Source: Clostridiaceae bacterium | GTDB lineage: Bacteria > Bacillota_A > Clostridia > Clostridiales > Clostridiaceae | Direction of reading: 5' to 3' | DNA: 64,000 nucleotides | Assembly (NCBI GenBank): GCA_029256485.1 | Contig: JAQSXU010000013.1 | Location: forward strand, 25,643 to 89,642 | Shown here: piece after piece, positions 1-7,951 of the stretch | How positions within the stretch are numbered: the first letter of the stretch is position 1 | Layout: every line of letters starts with the position of its first letter | Made by a program: the position numbers and the translations under genes | The notes under the pieces: model-generated | Databases searched by the model: none | Told to the model about the DNA's origin: nothing | What the model saw: only the letters and a program-made list of their open reading frames with translations

Positions 1-153
1 AGCCAAAACGTTTATACTATTACTAAAAATTCCACTGGAAGAAACTTTAAATCCCATAACCTTTTTTTTATTGAAGTCCATTAATATATCCTTAATATAG
101 CCTATTTTTCTCCCATTAACATTGAATACTTCCATTAAAATAAAATCTTTCAT
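1..153 (-). CDS. PRC-barrel domain protein, N-terminal part (runs off window)
   Basis: Only the first 51 codons are in the window, starting at the ATG at 153-151. The reading (MKDFILMEVFNVNGRKIGYI, then a KDILMDFNKKKVMGFKVSS-like strand pattern) has the short beta-strand rhythm and the G-x-x-I-G-x-[VI]-x-D pattern of PRC-barrel domains. Such genes commonly follow nifS-nifU in clostridia, usually near mnmA. A terminator lies between nifU and this gene, so it probably has its own promoter in 154-270. The molecular role is unknown. Confidence 0.7.
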   Translation of the reverse strand, partial: MKDFILMEVFNVNGRKIGYIKDILMDFNKKKVMGFKVSSSGIFSNSINVLA

Positions 154-270
154 CCTATACAATATTTATCACCATCTAATACTTTTTATATAGTTTTCCA
201 GTTTTGAGAAAAAATATAACAAACTTTTTTAAAATTACTAAATAAAAAAGATTAAAGGATAATTTAAAAA

Positions 271-303
271 GAGAAACCCCATGTTTTAAGCATGGGGTTT
301 CTC
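271..303 (-). terminator. Rho-independent terminator after nifU
   Basis: A perfect 13-bp inverted repeat (GAGAAACCCCATG / CATGGGGTTTCTC, 7-nt loop) is followed on the minus strand by a T-rich run. It closes the iscR-nifS-nifU transcript. Confidence 0.9.
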
Positions 304-362
304 ATAGTTTAGGGTTTTGCATAAAGCAAGACAAATCTTGTTTGTTATTTGATATTTGTTAT

Positions 363-797
363 TTAGTTTTCGCCATGAACATGTTCATGAATAGTTTCCG
401 AATGGTTTTTAGTGGCCCATTCCTCTAACCCTACAGATTTTCTATAATCATTTATAGCCTTATGAATTGCTTCTTCAGCTAACACTGAGCAGTGCATTTT
501 AACTGGTGGAAGTCCGTCTAAAGCTTCTGCTACAGCCTTATTTGTCAACTCCCATGCATCTTCTAAATTCTTACCCTTTATTAATTCAGTGGCCATACTT
601 GATGAAGCAATAGCTGAACCGCATCCAAAGGTTTTGAATTTTACATCCTTAATTATATTATCTTCAACTTTAATATATATTTTCATTATATCGCCGCATT
701 GTGGGTTTCCAACTTCACCTATGCCATTAGCATCTTCTATTTCTCCTACATTTCTTGGATTTCTAAAGTGATCCATAACTTTTTCACTATACATCAT
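363..797 (-). CDS. nifU: Iron-sulfur cluster scaffold protein, IscU/NifU N-terminal type
   Basis: This 144-residue cytosolic scaffold accepts sulfur from the neighbouring cysteine desulfurase and assembles [2Fe-2S]/[4Fe-4S] clusters for transfer to apo-proteins. The three ligand cysteines are visible at C34 (NPQCGD), C59 (KTFGCGSA) and C103 (MHCSVLAEEA), with the Asp two residues after the first Cys. It has no C-terminal NifU extension, so it is the short IscU/SUF-scaffold form. A GGAG lies upstream of tandem ATGs. It is the last gene of the iscR-nifS-nifU operon, 43 nt after nifS, and is followed by a strong terminator. Confidence 0.95.
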   Translation of the reverse strand: MMYSEKVMDHFRNPRNVGEIEDANGIGEVGNPQCGDIMKIYIKVEDNIIKDVKFKTFGCGSAIASSSMATELIKGKNLEDAWELTNKAVAEALDGLPPVKMHCSVLAEEAIHKAINDYRKSVGLEEWATKNHSETIHEHVHGEN

Positions 798-840
798 AAT
801 ATAATCAATCTCCTATCAAAACATATTAAAATTATAACTT

Positions 841-2049
841 TTATTTTGCAAATGATTTATCTTTATCTGATAATTTTAGAAAATCTTCCCAAAGAGGGGA
901 CATTTCTCTTCTTCTCTTCACCAAATCTGGAAGTACTTCTAAAACATAATTCACATCTTCCTCTGTACTCTTTGCTCCCAAAGTAAGTCTTAAGGAACCA
1001 TGAGCAACCTCATGTTTTAATCCCATAGCAAGCAGCACGTGAGAAGGATCCAAAGATGCAGAAGCACACGCGCTTCCTGTAGATGCATATATACCAGCAA
1101 AGTCTAAATCAAGCAATAGTGTTTCACCTTCTATGCCAATAAAGCTGAAATTAGCATTTCCAGGTAGTCTTCTATTTATATCCTTTGATCCATTTATTTT
1201 TGTATATGGAATTCTCTCTATTATTCCATTCATTAATTTTTCCCTTAAGGCAATTAATCTTTTGCTCTCATTTTCCATTTCATTTGAAGCCAGCTCAATA
1301 GCTTTTCCAATACCCACTATTCCTGCTATATTTTCTGTACTAGCTCTTTTCCCTCTTTCTTGTCCGCCGCCATGTATGAGATTTTCAATTTTAATTCCTT
1401 TTCTTATGTAAAGTGCTCCAATTCCTTTTGGCCCATAAAACTTATGGCCTGCCATAGATAGAAGATCAATATTCATATCTTTAACATCTATAGGAACATG
1501 AGTAACTGCCTGAACTGCATCTGTGTGAAATAAAACCTTATGTTCTCTGCATACTTTTCCAATTTCCTTAATTGGCTGTATAGTTCCCACTTCATTATTT
1601 GCAAACATAACAGAAACTAAAATTGTATCAGGTCTTATTGCTTTTTCTACATCTTCCACACGTACCATACCATATTGATCTACTGGCAAATATGTAACCT
1701 CAAATCCCTGTTTTTCCAAAAATTTTCCTGTATTAATTATAGCATGGTGCTCAATTGAGGTAGTAATTATATGTTTTCCTTTATTCATATGGGCATAAGC
1801 TATTCCCTTAAGAGCCCAGTTATCTGCCTCTGATCCACCAGCTGTAAAAAATATTTCATTTTTTTCTGCATTAATGGCTTTCGCAACTCTTTCCCTGCTT
1901 AAATCTACTACCTTTTTAGTTTTGTCTGAAAATGAATATAACGAAGAAGGATTACCAAATTCCTCAGTAAAATAAGGCATCATCTCCTCTAATACTTCTG
2001 GCCTTGTAAACGTTGTGGCTGCATAGTCCATATATACTTTTCTGTCCAT
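841..2049 (-). CDS. nifS: Cysteine desulfurase (NifS/IscS type)
   Basis: A PLP enzyme of 402 residues that converts cysteine to alanine and delivers persulfide sulfur to the scaffold and to tRNA-thiolation enzymes. The PLP lysine is K203 in SMAGHKFYGPKG. The mobile catalytic cysteine is C328 in STGSACASAS. The ASTEN substrate-binding segment and the N-terminal YMDYAATT typical of the class I (IscS/NifS) group are present. It starts 3 nt after the stop of the Rrf2 regulator gene, so the two are translationally coupled and co-regulated. Confidence 0.95.
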   Translation of the reverse strand: MDRKVYMDYAATTFTRPEVLEEMMPYFTEEFGNPSSLYSFSDKTKKVVDLSRERVAKAINAEKNEIFFTAGGSEADNWALKGIAYAHMNKGKHIITTSIEHHAIINTGKFLEKQGFEVTYLPVDQYGMVRVEDVEKAIRPDTILVSVMFANNEVGTIQPIKEIGKVCREHKVLFHTDAVQAVTHVPIDVKDMNIDLLSMAGHKFYGPKGIGALYIRKGIKIENLIHGGGQERGKRASTENIAGIVGIGKAIELASNEMENESKRLIALREKLMNGIIERIPYTKINGSKDINRRLPGNANFSFIGIEGETLLLDLDFAGIYASTGSACASASLDPSHVLLAMGLKHEVAHGSLRLTLGAKSTEEDVNYVLEVLPDLVKRRREMSPLWEDFLKLSDKDKSFAK

Positions 2050-2052
2050 AAT

Positions 2053-2487
2053 CTACACTCCTTTTATTTTATCAGAATTCATACTTTTATAGTCTTCAAC
2101 CATATCATAAAGAGTAGTTGATTCCATTACTTTATCCATGCTTTCCTTCAACCTTGCCCAGAGTAATCTGGTTGCACAAGATCCTATATTGGTACAGCTT
2201 TTTTCTTCTAAACACTCAGAAATTTCTATTGGTCCTTCAAGTACATCCATAATTTGTTCCACAGTTATTTCTTCCGGAGGTCTGCTTAAATAATACCCGC
2301 CCTGTGCACCTCTGACACTTTTAATTAATTTAGCTTTTCTTAAAGGCGAAAATAGCTGTTCCAAATAATACTCAGATATATTTTGCTTTTCTGATATACT
2401 TTTTATAGAAAGTGGTTCTTCACCATAATGTATAGCTAATTCTACCATTGCTTTTACTCCATATTTTCCTTTAGTGGATAACTTCAT
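2053..2487 (-). CDS. iscR: Rrf2-family regulator of Fe-S assembly, IscR-like
   Basis: 144 residues. An N-terminal winged helix (MKLSTKGKYGVKAMVELA, with SIKSISEKQNISEYYLEQLF as the HTH and RGAQGGYYLSR as the wing) is followed by C92, C98 and C104. This is the same spacing and numbering as the [2Fe-2S] ligands of E. coli IscR, so the protein should sense cluster status. CymR-type Rrf2 proteins lack this trio. It leads the nifS-nifU operon, and its own promoter is overlapped by a 13-bp inverted repeat that is the obvious autoregulatory operator. Confidence 0.88.
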   Translation of the reverse strand: MKLSTKGKYGVKAMVELAIHYGEEPLSIKSISEKQNISEYYLEQLFSPLRKAKLIKSVRGAQGGYYLSRPPEEITVEQIMDVLEGPIEISECLEEKSCTNIGSCATRLLWARLKESMDKVMESTTLYDMVEDYKSMNSDKIKGV

Positions 2488-2530
2488 TTCTTCACTTCCT
2501 TATAAAAATATTACTAACATTGTTGAGTAG

Positions 2531-2571
2531 TTTACTCTGATTTCAGATTAATAATATCAAATCAGAGTAAA
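2531..2571. promoter_or_regulatory. Inverted-repeat operator over the iscR promoter
   Basis: A perfect 13-bp inverted repeat (TTTACTCTGATTT at 2531-2543 and AAATCAGAGTAAA at 2559-2571) straddles the -10 element and lies within the spacer. A second palindrome, AATTGT-CA-ACAATT (2571-2584), covers the -35. The placement fits repression by the IscR-like product; binding is inferred. Confidence 0.65.
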
Positions 2572-2579
2572 ATTGTCAA
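2551..2579 (-). promoter_or_regulatory. Sigma-A promoter of iscR-nifS-nifU
   Basis: On the minus strand, TTGACA (2579-2574), a 17-bp spacer and TATTAT (2556-2551) form a near-consensus vegetative promoter about 64 bp upstream of the iscR start codon. Confidence 0.85.
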
Positions 2580-2600
2580 CAATTAATACAGATTTTCATA

Positions 2601-3758
2601 TTATTTCCCCAGTATTTTTATATCTATTTTTACTATTTCTTCATTGCTTCCAATTCTAATAGGAGGTCCCCAGGTCCCATATCCGCTTGATACAATTAAA
2701 TTAAAATCTTTAATATTTAAATACCCATAGTCATCTACATATAATTTATGTGTAATTAGATTATTAGGAAAAAACTGTCCTTTGTGAGTGTGCCCTGATA
2801 ACTGTAAATCTACCCCTGACAATTTAACCTGATTAATATCTACGGGTTGATGATCCAGTAAAATAATAGGCTTGTTCATGTCAATATTCTTAAGCAGTGA
2901 AGTTATGCTCATTCTATCTTTGCCTGAAATTCTCTTTTGAGAATAATCATTTCTGCCAACTACATAAAAACTATCATTTATTAATGTGCTGTCATCCATC
3001 AATAACTTTATATTTGAACTTTCATAAGCATATTTTACTTTTTCAATATCTCCTCCAAAATATTCATGATTTCCTAATACTCCATAAACACCGTATTTGC
3101 TTTTTATTCTCTTCAAAATCTTTCCCATATTATTATTTAAAAATACATTGACATCGTTATTAATTAAATCTCCGCAAAGAAAAACAATATCCGGCCTTTC
3201 ACCGTTAATTTCATTCACTAGATTTTCTAATCTATTATTTCCAATTAAAGTTCCCAGGTGTACATCTGAAACCATAACAGCGTTTATGCTGGAATTGTTT
3301 GCTGCTGTTTTATGAATATTTACTTTGTACTCTGAAACCTTTAGATTTCTTGCATTAACAGTTCCAATAAATAAAATTATTACAGTAAATGCTAGTATGA
3401 CTATATTAATATAGATATCAATATGGGTAAATTTTTTGCTGTGAATAAATAATTTTAAAATTCCTATGCCTATTGCTGCTAACAGAATAAAAATAAAAAA
3501 ATACATAAGGGCAGCCATCCAATAGGAACCAATTAGAGTAAATATATAATTCATACCATTGCTTAGCCTATTTCTTTCTGCAGAAGCAATTATATATGAT
3601 AATGAAATTACAGCAAATATCATCCAATATATATACATGTTAAAATGAGGCAGTAATGTGTTAAATATTTCCATCACTTTTAAACCAACATAATAGTTTG
3701 CACATCCATATAAAATAAAAAACAAAATAAAAACTAAATAAATCAAGATAAACCTCAC
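2601..3758 (-). CDS. Membrane-anchored calcineurin-like metallophosphoesterase (YkuE/YaeI type)
   Basis: 385 residues. The N-terminal ~140 residues hold about four hydrophobic helices. The cytosol- or surface-facing phosphoesterase domain follows with all metal-binding blocks visible: SDVHLG (D-x-H), GDLINND, GNHEYFGG, LLDHQP and SGHTHKGQ. Relatives hydrolyse lipid-linked or nucleotide phosphoesters such as UDP-diacylglucosamine, but the substrate here cannot be told. It is monocistronic, downstream of the iscR promoter region and divergent from the hydrogenase-like gene. Confidence 0.85.
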   Translation of the reverse strand: MRFILIYLVFILFFILYGCANYYVGLKVMEIFNTLLPHFNMYIYWMIFAVISLSYIIASAERNRLSNGMNYIFTLIGSYWMAALMYFFIFILLAAIGIGILKLFIHSKKFTHIDIYINIVILAFTVIILFIGTVNARNLKVSEYKVNIHKTAANNSSINAVMVSDVHLGTLIGNNRLENLVNEINGERPDIVFLCGDLINNDVNVFLNNNMGKILKRIKSKYGVYGVLGNHEYFGGDIEKVKYAYESSNIKLLMDDSTLINDSFYVVGRNDYSQKRISGKDRMSITSLLKNIDMNKPIILLDHQPVDINQVKLSGVDLQLSGHTHKGQFFPNNLITHKLYVDDYGYLNIKDFNLIVSSGYGTWGPPIRIGSNEEIVKIDIKILGK

Positions 3759-4089
3759 CTATCGCATAGTAAAAGCCCAAAGTATATCTGAGTTCCTTAA
3801 ACTATTTAATATAACAATTTACTATTTCACCATAATATAAAGTGTGAAAATCATTATCTGAGTAGAAACTGTTCATTACATCATTGTGTAAATTTTCATT
3901 TTCCATATTACTTTTATAAACAACTTTGCATTCATAATAAATTCTTTACACATTAACATTTAATGGATTTTACCATTCTGTCAACAAATTATACGCCTAT
4001 ATCTCTAAAAGTGCTGTGAATTATTTTATATGTATGTATCATATAATACACTAAAGTATATAAATAAATTTCAACATTTGGAGGTTTCA

Positions 4090-5457
4090 ATGGGGAAGCT
4101 ATTACAATTCAACAACTCAGTTACATTTGACGATTCTATAGAAATACAAGTAACCATAGATAACCACATAGTTGTTGATTCAAAATGCTGTGATAATTCA
4201 TATATGGATTTAAAAACAATGTTTAAAAATAAATCTCCAGCTGCTTTTATGTGTTTTACAGAAAATATATATGGTATTTGCTCCAAAACTCATTCAATTG
4301 CAGCATCAATAGCCTTAGAAAATGCCTATGGGATTACTCCTGATATTAATATTAATATCATAAGGGATATAATCCATGGTTTGGAATTCCTACAACATCA
4401 TTTTAGACATTTTTATATGTTCACTGTACCTTATTATGTTAAACTTGCAAATGTGCCTACAATTTTTAGCCCTTATTCTTCGGATTTTAGATTATCAGAT
4501 TCTTTAAATAAAAAAATAAATCATCATTACTTAGAAAGTATAAAATGCATTAAAATCACTAATGAAATTTTAGCTGTATTTAATATATGTGTTTCTGACA
4601 GAGATAAAATTGTTAAATTAAAGTCTTTAATTAGTTTCATAAACAACTTTATAGAATCATATATGATGGAGGACTTAAATATATTATCTTATTACTATAA
4701 AGATTATTACCATAAAGGTGCATCTACAGGTAATTTTATGAGTTTCGGCGCTTTTAACAATGAATTTTATGATGATTTTATTTATGTAAAACCTGGAGTA
4801 TTAATAGATAACAATTTGGAGAATTTGAATACTGAATACATTTCAGAGGATACTTATAACAGCTGGTTCAAGGAAAATTTAAAATTACCTTTTCCAAATA
4901 ATAATCCCATGGATATCAACTTAAATAAGTCTAGTTCCTACACATTCATAAAAGCCCTAAGATATAATGGATATACCATGGAAGTTGGTGCTCTTTCCAG
5001 AATGATTTTAAGTGGAAATTATAAATTGGGGAATTCCTGTCTGGATAGGATCAATGCCATAGTTTTAGAAACAAGGCTTATTGCAAATTTAATTAATCGT
5101 CTTTGTGATTTAACCAGTGGAAAAACAACATACTCAACCAGCTTTGCTGAAAAGTCAAATTGTTGTGGAGCAAGTTATTTGGATACAAGTACAGGTGCTA
5201 TTTCACATTACATTAATATTAAGAGTTCTAAAATTGTTAACTATAATATTTTATCTCCTTATTTCTGGAATCTATCTCCTAAGGATATGAACAATATACC
5301 TGGTGCTTTGGAAACAGCCCTGCTGGGTACCTATATAGACCAAATTAATAATCCTATAGAGATTATAAGAATAATTAATTCATTTGGTCTATGTATTCCA
5401 TATAAAGTTCATGTTTTAAATGGCAATAAAGTTTCCCTTATAATTAATATAAAATAA
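4090..5457 (+). CDS. Orphan [NiFe]-hydrogenase large-subunit homologue lacking two Ni-ligand cysteines
   Basis: The start at 4090 is preferred over the in-frame ATG at 4030 because GGAGG (4080-4084) lies 5 nt upstream; the product is 455 residues. The large-subunit scaffold is clear: GLEFLQHHFRHFYMF (family LxxQxHxLHFY), SKIVNYNILSPYFWNLSPKD (family KIxNYQxVxPTTWNxSPRD) and GALETALLGT then NNPIEIIRIINSF near the C-terminus. The L1 motif RxCGxCxxxH reads NIYGICSKTH: the first Cys is Y61 and the second, C64, is kept. The L5 motif DPCxxCxxH reads FGLCIPYKVH: C435 is kept and the fourth Cys is Y438. The EAPRG active-site arginine segment reads LDTSTG. There is no small subunit, maturation gene or protease nearby. 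The ORF is intact, so selection on a non-hydrogenase role is inferred. Confidence 0.8.
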   Translation: MGKLLQFNNSVTFDDSIEIQVTIDNHIVVDSKCCDNSYMDLKTMFKNKSPAAFMCFTENIYGICSKTHSIAASIALENAYGITPDININIIRDIIHGLEFLQHHFRHFYMFTVPYYVKLANVPTIFSPYSSDFRLSDSLNKKINHHYLESIKCIKITNEILAVFNICVSDRDKIVKLKSLISFINNFIESYMMEDLNILSYYYKDYYHKGASTGNFMSFGAFNNEFYDDFIYVKPGVLIDNNLENLNTEYISEDTYNSWFKENLKLPFPNNNPMDINLNKSSSYTFIKALRYNGYTMEVGALSRMILSGNYKLGNSCLDRINAIVLETRLIANLINRLCDLTSGKTTYSTSFAEKSNCCGASYLDTSTGAISHYINIKSSKIVNYNILSPYFWNLSPKDMNNIPGALETALLGTYIDQINNPIEIIRIINSFGLCIPYKVHVLNGNKVSLIINIK

Positions 5458-5458
5458 A

Positions 5459-5500
5459 GAGCCCGCTAATTTAAAGCGAGCTCCGTGTTTTACTTATTTT
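5459..5500. terminator. Convergent terminator between the hydrogenase-like gene and nfnB
   Basis: GAGCCCGCT / AGCGAGCTC (one mismatch, 7-nt loop, 5459-5483) is followed by T-rich DNA on the plus strand and flanked by TTTATTTTAT on the minus strand. It could serve both converging genes. Confidence 0.75.
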
Positions 5501-6875
5501 TTAAATATTCATCAATAGCTTTTGCAGCTTTTTTACCTGCTCCCATAGCAAGTATAACTGTTGCAGCGCCTGTAACAGCGTCCCCACCAGCATATACTCC
5601 TGTTTTAGTGGTTGCTCCTGTTTCTTCTTCAGCTACAAGACATTTACGTTTATTTATTTCTAGTCCTTTTGTAGTTGTTGAAATTAATGGATTTGGCGAT
5701 GTTCCAAGAGACATTATTACTGTGTCTACATCAATTACAAATTCAGAACCTGAAACTTCAATTGGTTTTCTTCTGCCTGATGCATCTGCCTCGCCAAGTT
5801 CCATTCTTACACATTTCATTCCTTTAACCCAGCCTTTTTCATCTCCAAGTACTTCCACAGGATTAACTAAAAGATCAAAAATTACGCCCTCTTGTTTTGC
5901 ATGATGTACTTCTTCTACTCTAGCTGGTAATTCAGATTCACTTCTTCTATAAACTATATGAACTTCTGCTCCTAGTCTAAGTGCAGTTCTTGCAGCATCC
6001 ATAGCTACATTTCCTCCACCTACAACAGCAACTTTTGCTCCTACTTTTATTGGTGTATCATAATCATCCTTGAAAGCCTTCATTAAGTTGTTTCTTGTTA
6101 AAAACTCATTAGCAGAAAATACTCCATTTAAGTTTTCTCCAGGAATACCCATGAACTTAGGCAATCCAGCACCTGATCCAATAAATATAGCATCGAATTT
6201 TTCTTGTTCAACTAATTCATCAATTGTAACTGTTCTTCCTATAACTACATTTGTTTCAATCTTTACTCCAAGTTTTTTTACATTTTCTATTTCATGAGCC
6301 ACTACTGTATCCTTAGGAAGTCTAAATTCAGGTATACCATATACTAAAACTCCGCCTGCCTTATGAAGTGCTTCAAATATTGTTACATCATAACCAAGTT
6401 TAGCCAAGTCACCTGCACAAGTAAGTCCCGCAGGACCTGAACCAATTACTGCTACCTTTTTATTATTAGCAGGTAGTTTTTCACTTAAGTCTATATTATT
6501 TTCTCTTGACCAATCTGCAACGAATCTTTCTAGCTTACCTATTGCTACAGCTTCGCCTTTAATTCCAAGAACGCATTTTCCTTCACATTGGCTTTCTTGA
6601 GGACATACTCTTCCGCAAACAGCAGGAAGTGCTGATGACTGTGCAATAACCTTTGCTGCTTTTTCAAATTCCTTATTTTTTACAAATTGAATAAATTCAG
6701 GAATATGAATAGTTACAGGGCACTGTGTAACACACATAGGTTTTTTACAATTTAAACATCTGGAAGCTTCCTGTACAGCTTCATCTTCTGTATATCCAAG
6801 ACATACTTCATTAAAGTTTTTAGCTCTAACCTTTGGGTCTTGTTCACTTATTGGTGTTCTCTTCATTCTATCCAT
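5490..6875 (-). CDS. nfnB: NADH-dependent reduced ferredoxin:NADP+ oxidoreductase, subunit B
   Basis: 461 residues, homologous to the glutamate synthase small subunit. C40, C43, C48 and C52 plus C87, C91, C97 and C101 bind two [4Fe-4S] clusters. An FAD site (VAVIGSGPAGLTCAGDLAKL) and an NADPH site (VAVVGGGNVAMDAARTALRL) follow. Its start overlaps the nfnA stop by one base (TAATG). With the NfnA partner and no gltB nearby, the best reading is the electron-bifurcating transhydrogenase that couples ferredoxin and NADH oxidation to NADP+ reduction, supplying NADPH for butyrate/alcohol metabolism, rather than glutamate synthase. Confidence 0.9.
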   Translation of the reverse strand: MDRMKRTPISEQDPKVRAKNFNEVCLGYTEDEAVQEASRCLNCKKPMCVTQCPVTIHIPEFIQFVKNKEFEKAAKVIAQSSALPAVCGRVCPQESQCEGKCVLGIKGEAVAIGKLERFVADWSRENNIDLSEKLPANNKKVAVIGSGPAGLTCAGDLAKLGYDVTIFEALHKAGGVLVYGIPEFRLPKDTVVAHEIENVKKLGVKIETNVVIGRTVTIDELVEQEKFDAIFIGSGAGLPKFMGIPGENLNGVFSANEFLTRNNLMKAFKDDYDTPIKVGAKVAVVGGGNVAMDAARTALRLGAEVHIVYRRSESELPARVEEVHHAKQEGVIFDLLVNPVEVLGDEKGWVKGMKCVRMELGEADASGRRKPIEVSGSEFVIDVDTVIMSLGTSPNPLISTTTKGLEINKRKCLVAEEETGATTKTGVYAGGDAVTGAATVILAMGAGKKAAKAIDEYLKNK

Positions 6876-7768
6876 TATTTATCACTTCCTGTTCCAATAT
6901 TGCATTTACACACGTGGTCTTCTTTCTTTTCTTCGATTTTGTGAAGCGATCTTCCCTCTTCACTTTTGTATAAAGCCGATCTTCTCATAGCTTCATCAAA
7001 GTCTACTAAATGTGCATCAAACTCTGGTCCATCAACACAAGTAAACTTAGTTTTTCCCCCTACAGTTACTCTGCATGCTCCGCACATACCAGTACCGTCT
7101 ACCATTAGAGTATTTAAGCTTACTATAGTTTTAAGATTATATTCCTTTGTAAGTTTAGCTACAAATTTCATCATTATCATTGGTCCTATTGCTACTACTT
7201 CACTGTAGTTATTTCCAGCATCTATAAGCTCTTTTAAAAGTCCTGTAACAAGTCCCTTATATCCAGCTGAACCATCATCAGTAGCTATATGTACTACAGC
7301 TCCAATAGCTTTCATTTCATCTACTAATAATAAATAATCTTTACTTTTGCCACCTATAATTACTTCTACATGAACATCTCTTTCTCTTAACCATTTAACC
7401 TGTGGATATACTGGTGCTGCTCCAACGCCGCCTGCTACAAACATAATGTTTTTCGTTTTCAAAGTTTCTAAATCTTCATGAACGAACTCTGAAGGAGTTC
7501 CTAAAGGTCCAACAAAATCTACAATAGAATCCCCTTGATTTAAATTTAGCATTTCTGTTGTAGAACTTCCTACCGCCTGTACAACAATTGTTACTGTTCC
7601 TTTTTTCTCATCGAAATCACAAATTGTTAATGGTATTCTTTCACCTTTTTCATGAATTCTTAAAATTATGAACTGTCCAGGTTTTGCACTTTTTGCTACC
7701 CTAGGTGCCTCTATATCCATAAGAAAAATATTCGGTGCCACAATTTCCTTTTTTAATATTTTATACAT
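6875..7768 (-). CDS. nfnA: NADH-dependent reduced ferredoxin:NADP+ oxidoreductase, subunit A
   Basis: 297 residues of the PyrK/sulfide dehydrogenase-like FAD/NAD family. The FAD-binding RIPLTICDF segment, the NAD-binding GGVGAAPVYPQ loop, and a [2Fe-2S] site with C229, C232 and C244 in GTGMCGACRV...FTC are visible. Only three cysteines are seen there, which fits the Asp ligand reported for NfnA. A short C-terminal tail carries two more cysteines (CKC). GGGGAGG lies upstream of the ATG. It forms a two-gene operon with nfnB. Confidence 0.88.
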   Translation of the reverse strand: MYKILKKEIVAPNIFLMDIEAPRVAKSAKPGQFIILRIHEKGERIPLTICDFDEKKGTVTIVVQAVGSSTTEMLNLNQGDSIVDFVGPLGTPSEFVHEDLETLKTKNIMFVAGGVGAAPVYPQVKWLRERDVHVEVIIGGKSKDYLLLVDEMKAIGAVVHIATDDGSAGYKGLVTGLLKELIDAGNNYSEVVAIGPMIMMKFVAKLTKEYNLKTIVSLNTLMVDGTGMCGACRVTVGGKTKFTCVDGPEFDAHLVDFDEAMRRSALYKSEEGRSLHKIEEKKEDHVCKCNIGTGSDK

Positions 7769-7900
7769 ATGCTGACCTCCCCAAAATATATCATTGTCTA
7801 GAATAAATCTAGCACATTTATTTTAAATATACAATAATAAAATAATATTAAAAAAAACAAATTACTATGTAATATATTCCAACTATTGCATAATACAACA

Positions 7901-7932
7901 GAAAACTCTCTTGTACTTTAAGAGAGTTTTCT
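7901..7932 (-). terminator. Terminator after the alcohol dehydrogenase gene
   Basis: A 12-bp perfect stem (GAAAACTCTCTT / AAGAGAGTTTTC, 7-nt loop) directly follows the adh stop. The T-run lies mostly within the stem and in the following TGTTG, so strength is moderate. Confidence 0.75.
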
Positions 7933-7951
7933 ATTTATTTATATCATTGTT

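Noticed and set aside
4090..5457. Calling this gene an active uptake hydrogenase
   Set aside because: Two of four Ni-ligand cysteines and the active-site Arg segment are absent, and no small subunit or maturation genes are nearby.
5490..6875. Glutamate synthase small subunit
   Set aside because: Homologous, but fused by a one-base overlap to an NfnA-type partner with no gltB in view; NfnB is the better call.
7797..7830. CTAGA-N6-TCTAG palindrome upstream of nfnA as a Rex operator
   Set aside because: It does not match the Rex consensus TTGTTAA-N4-TTAACAA; left unassigned.
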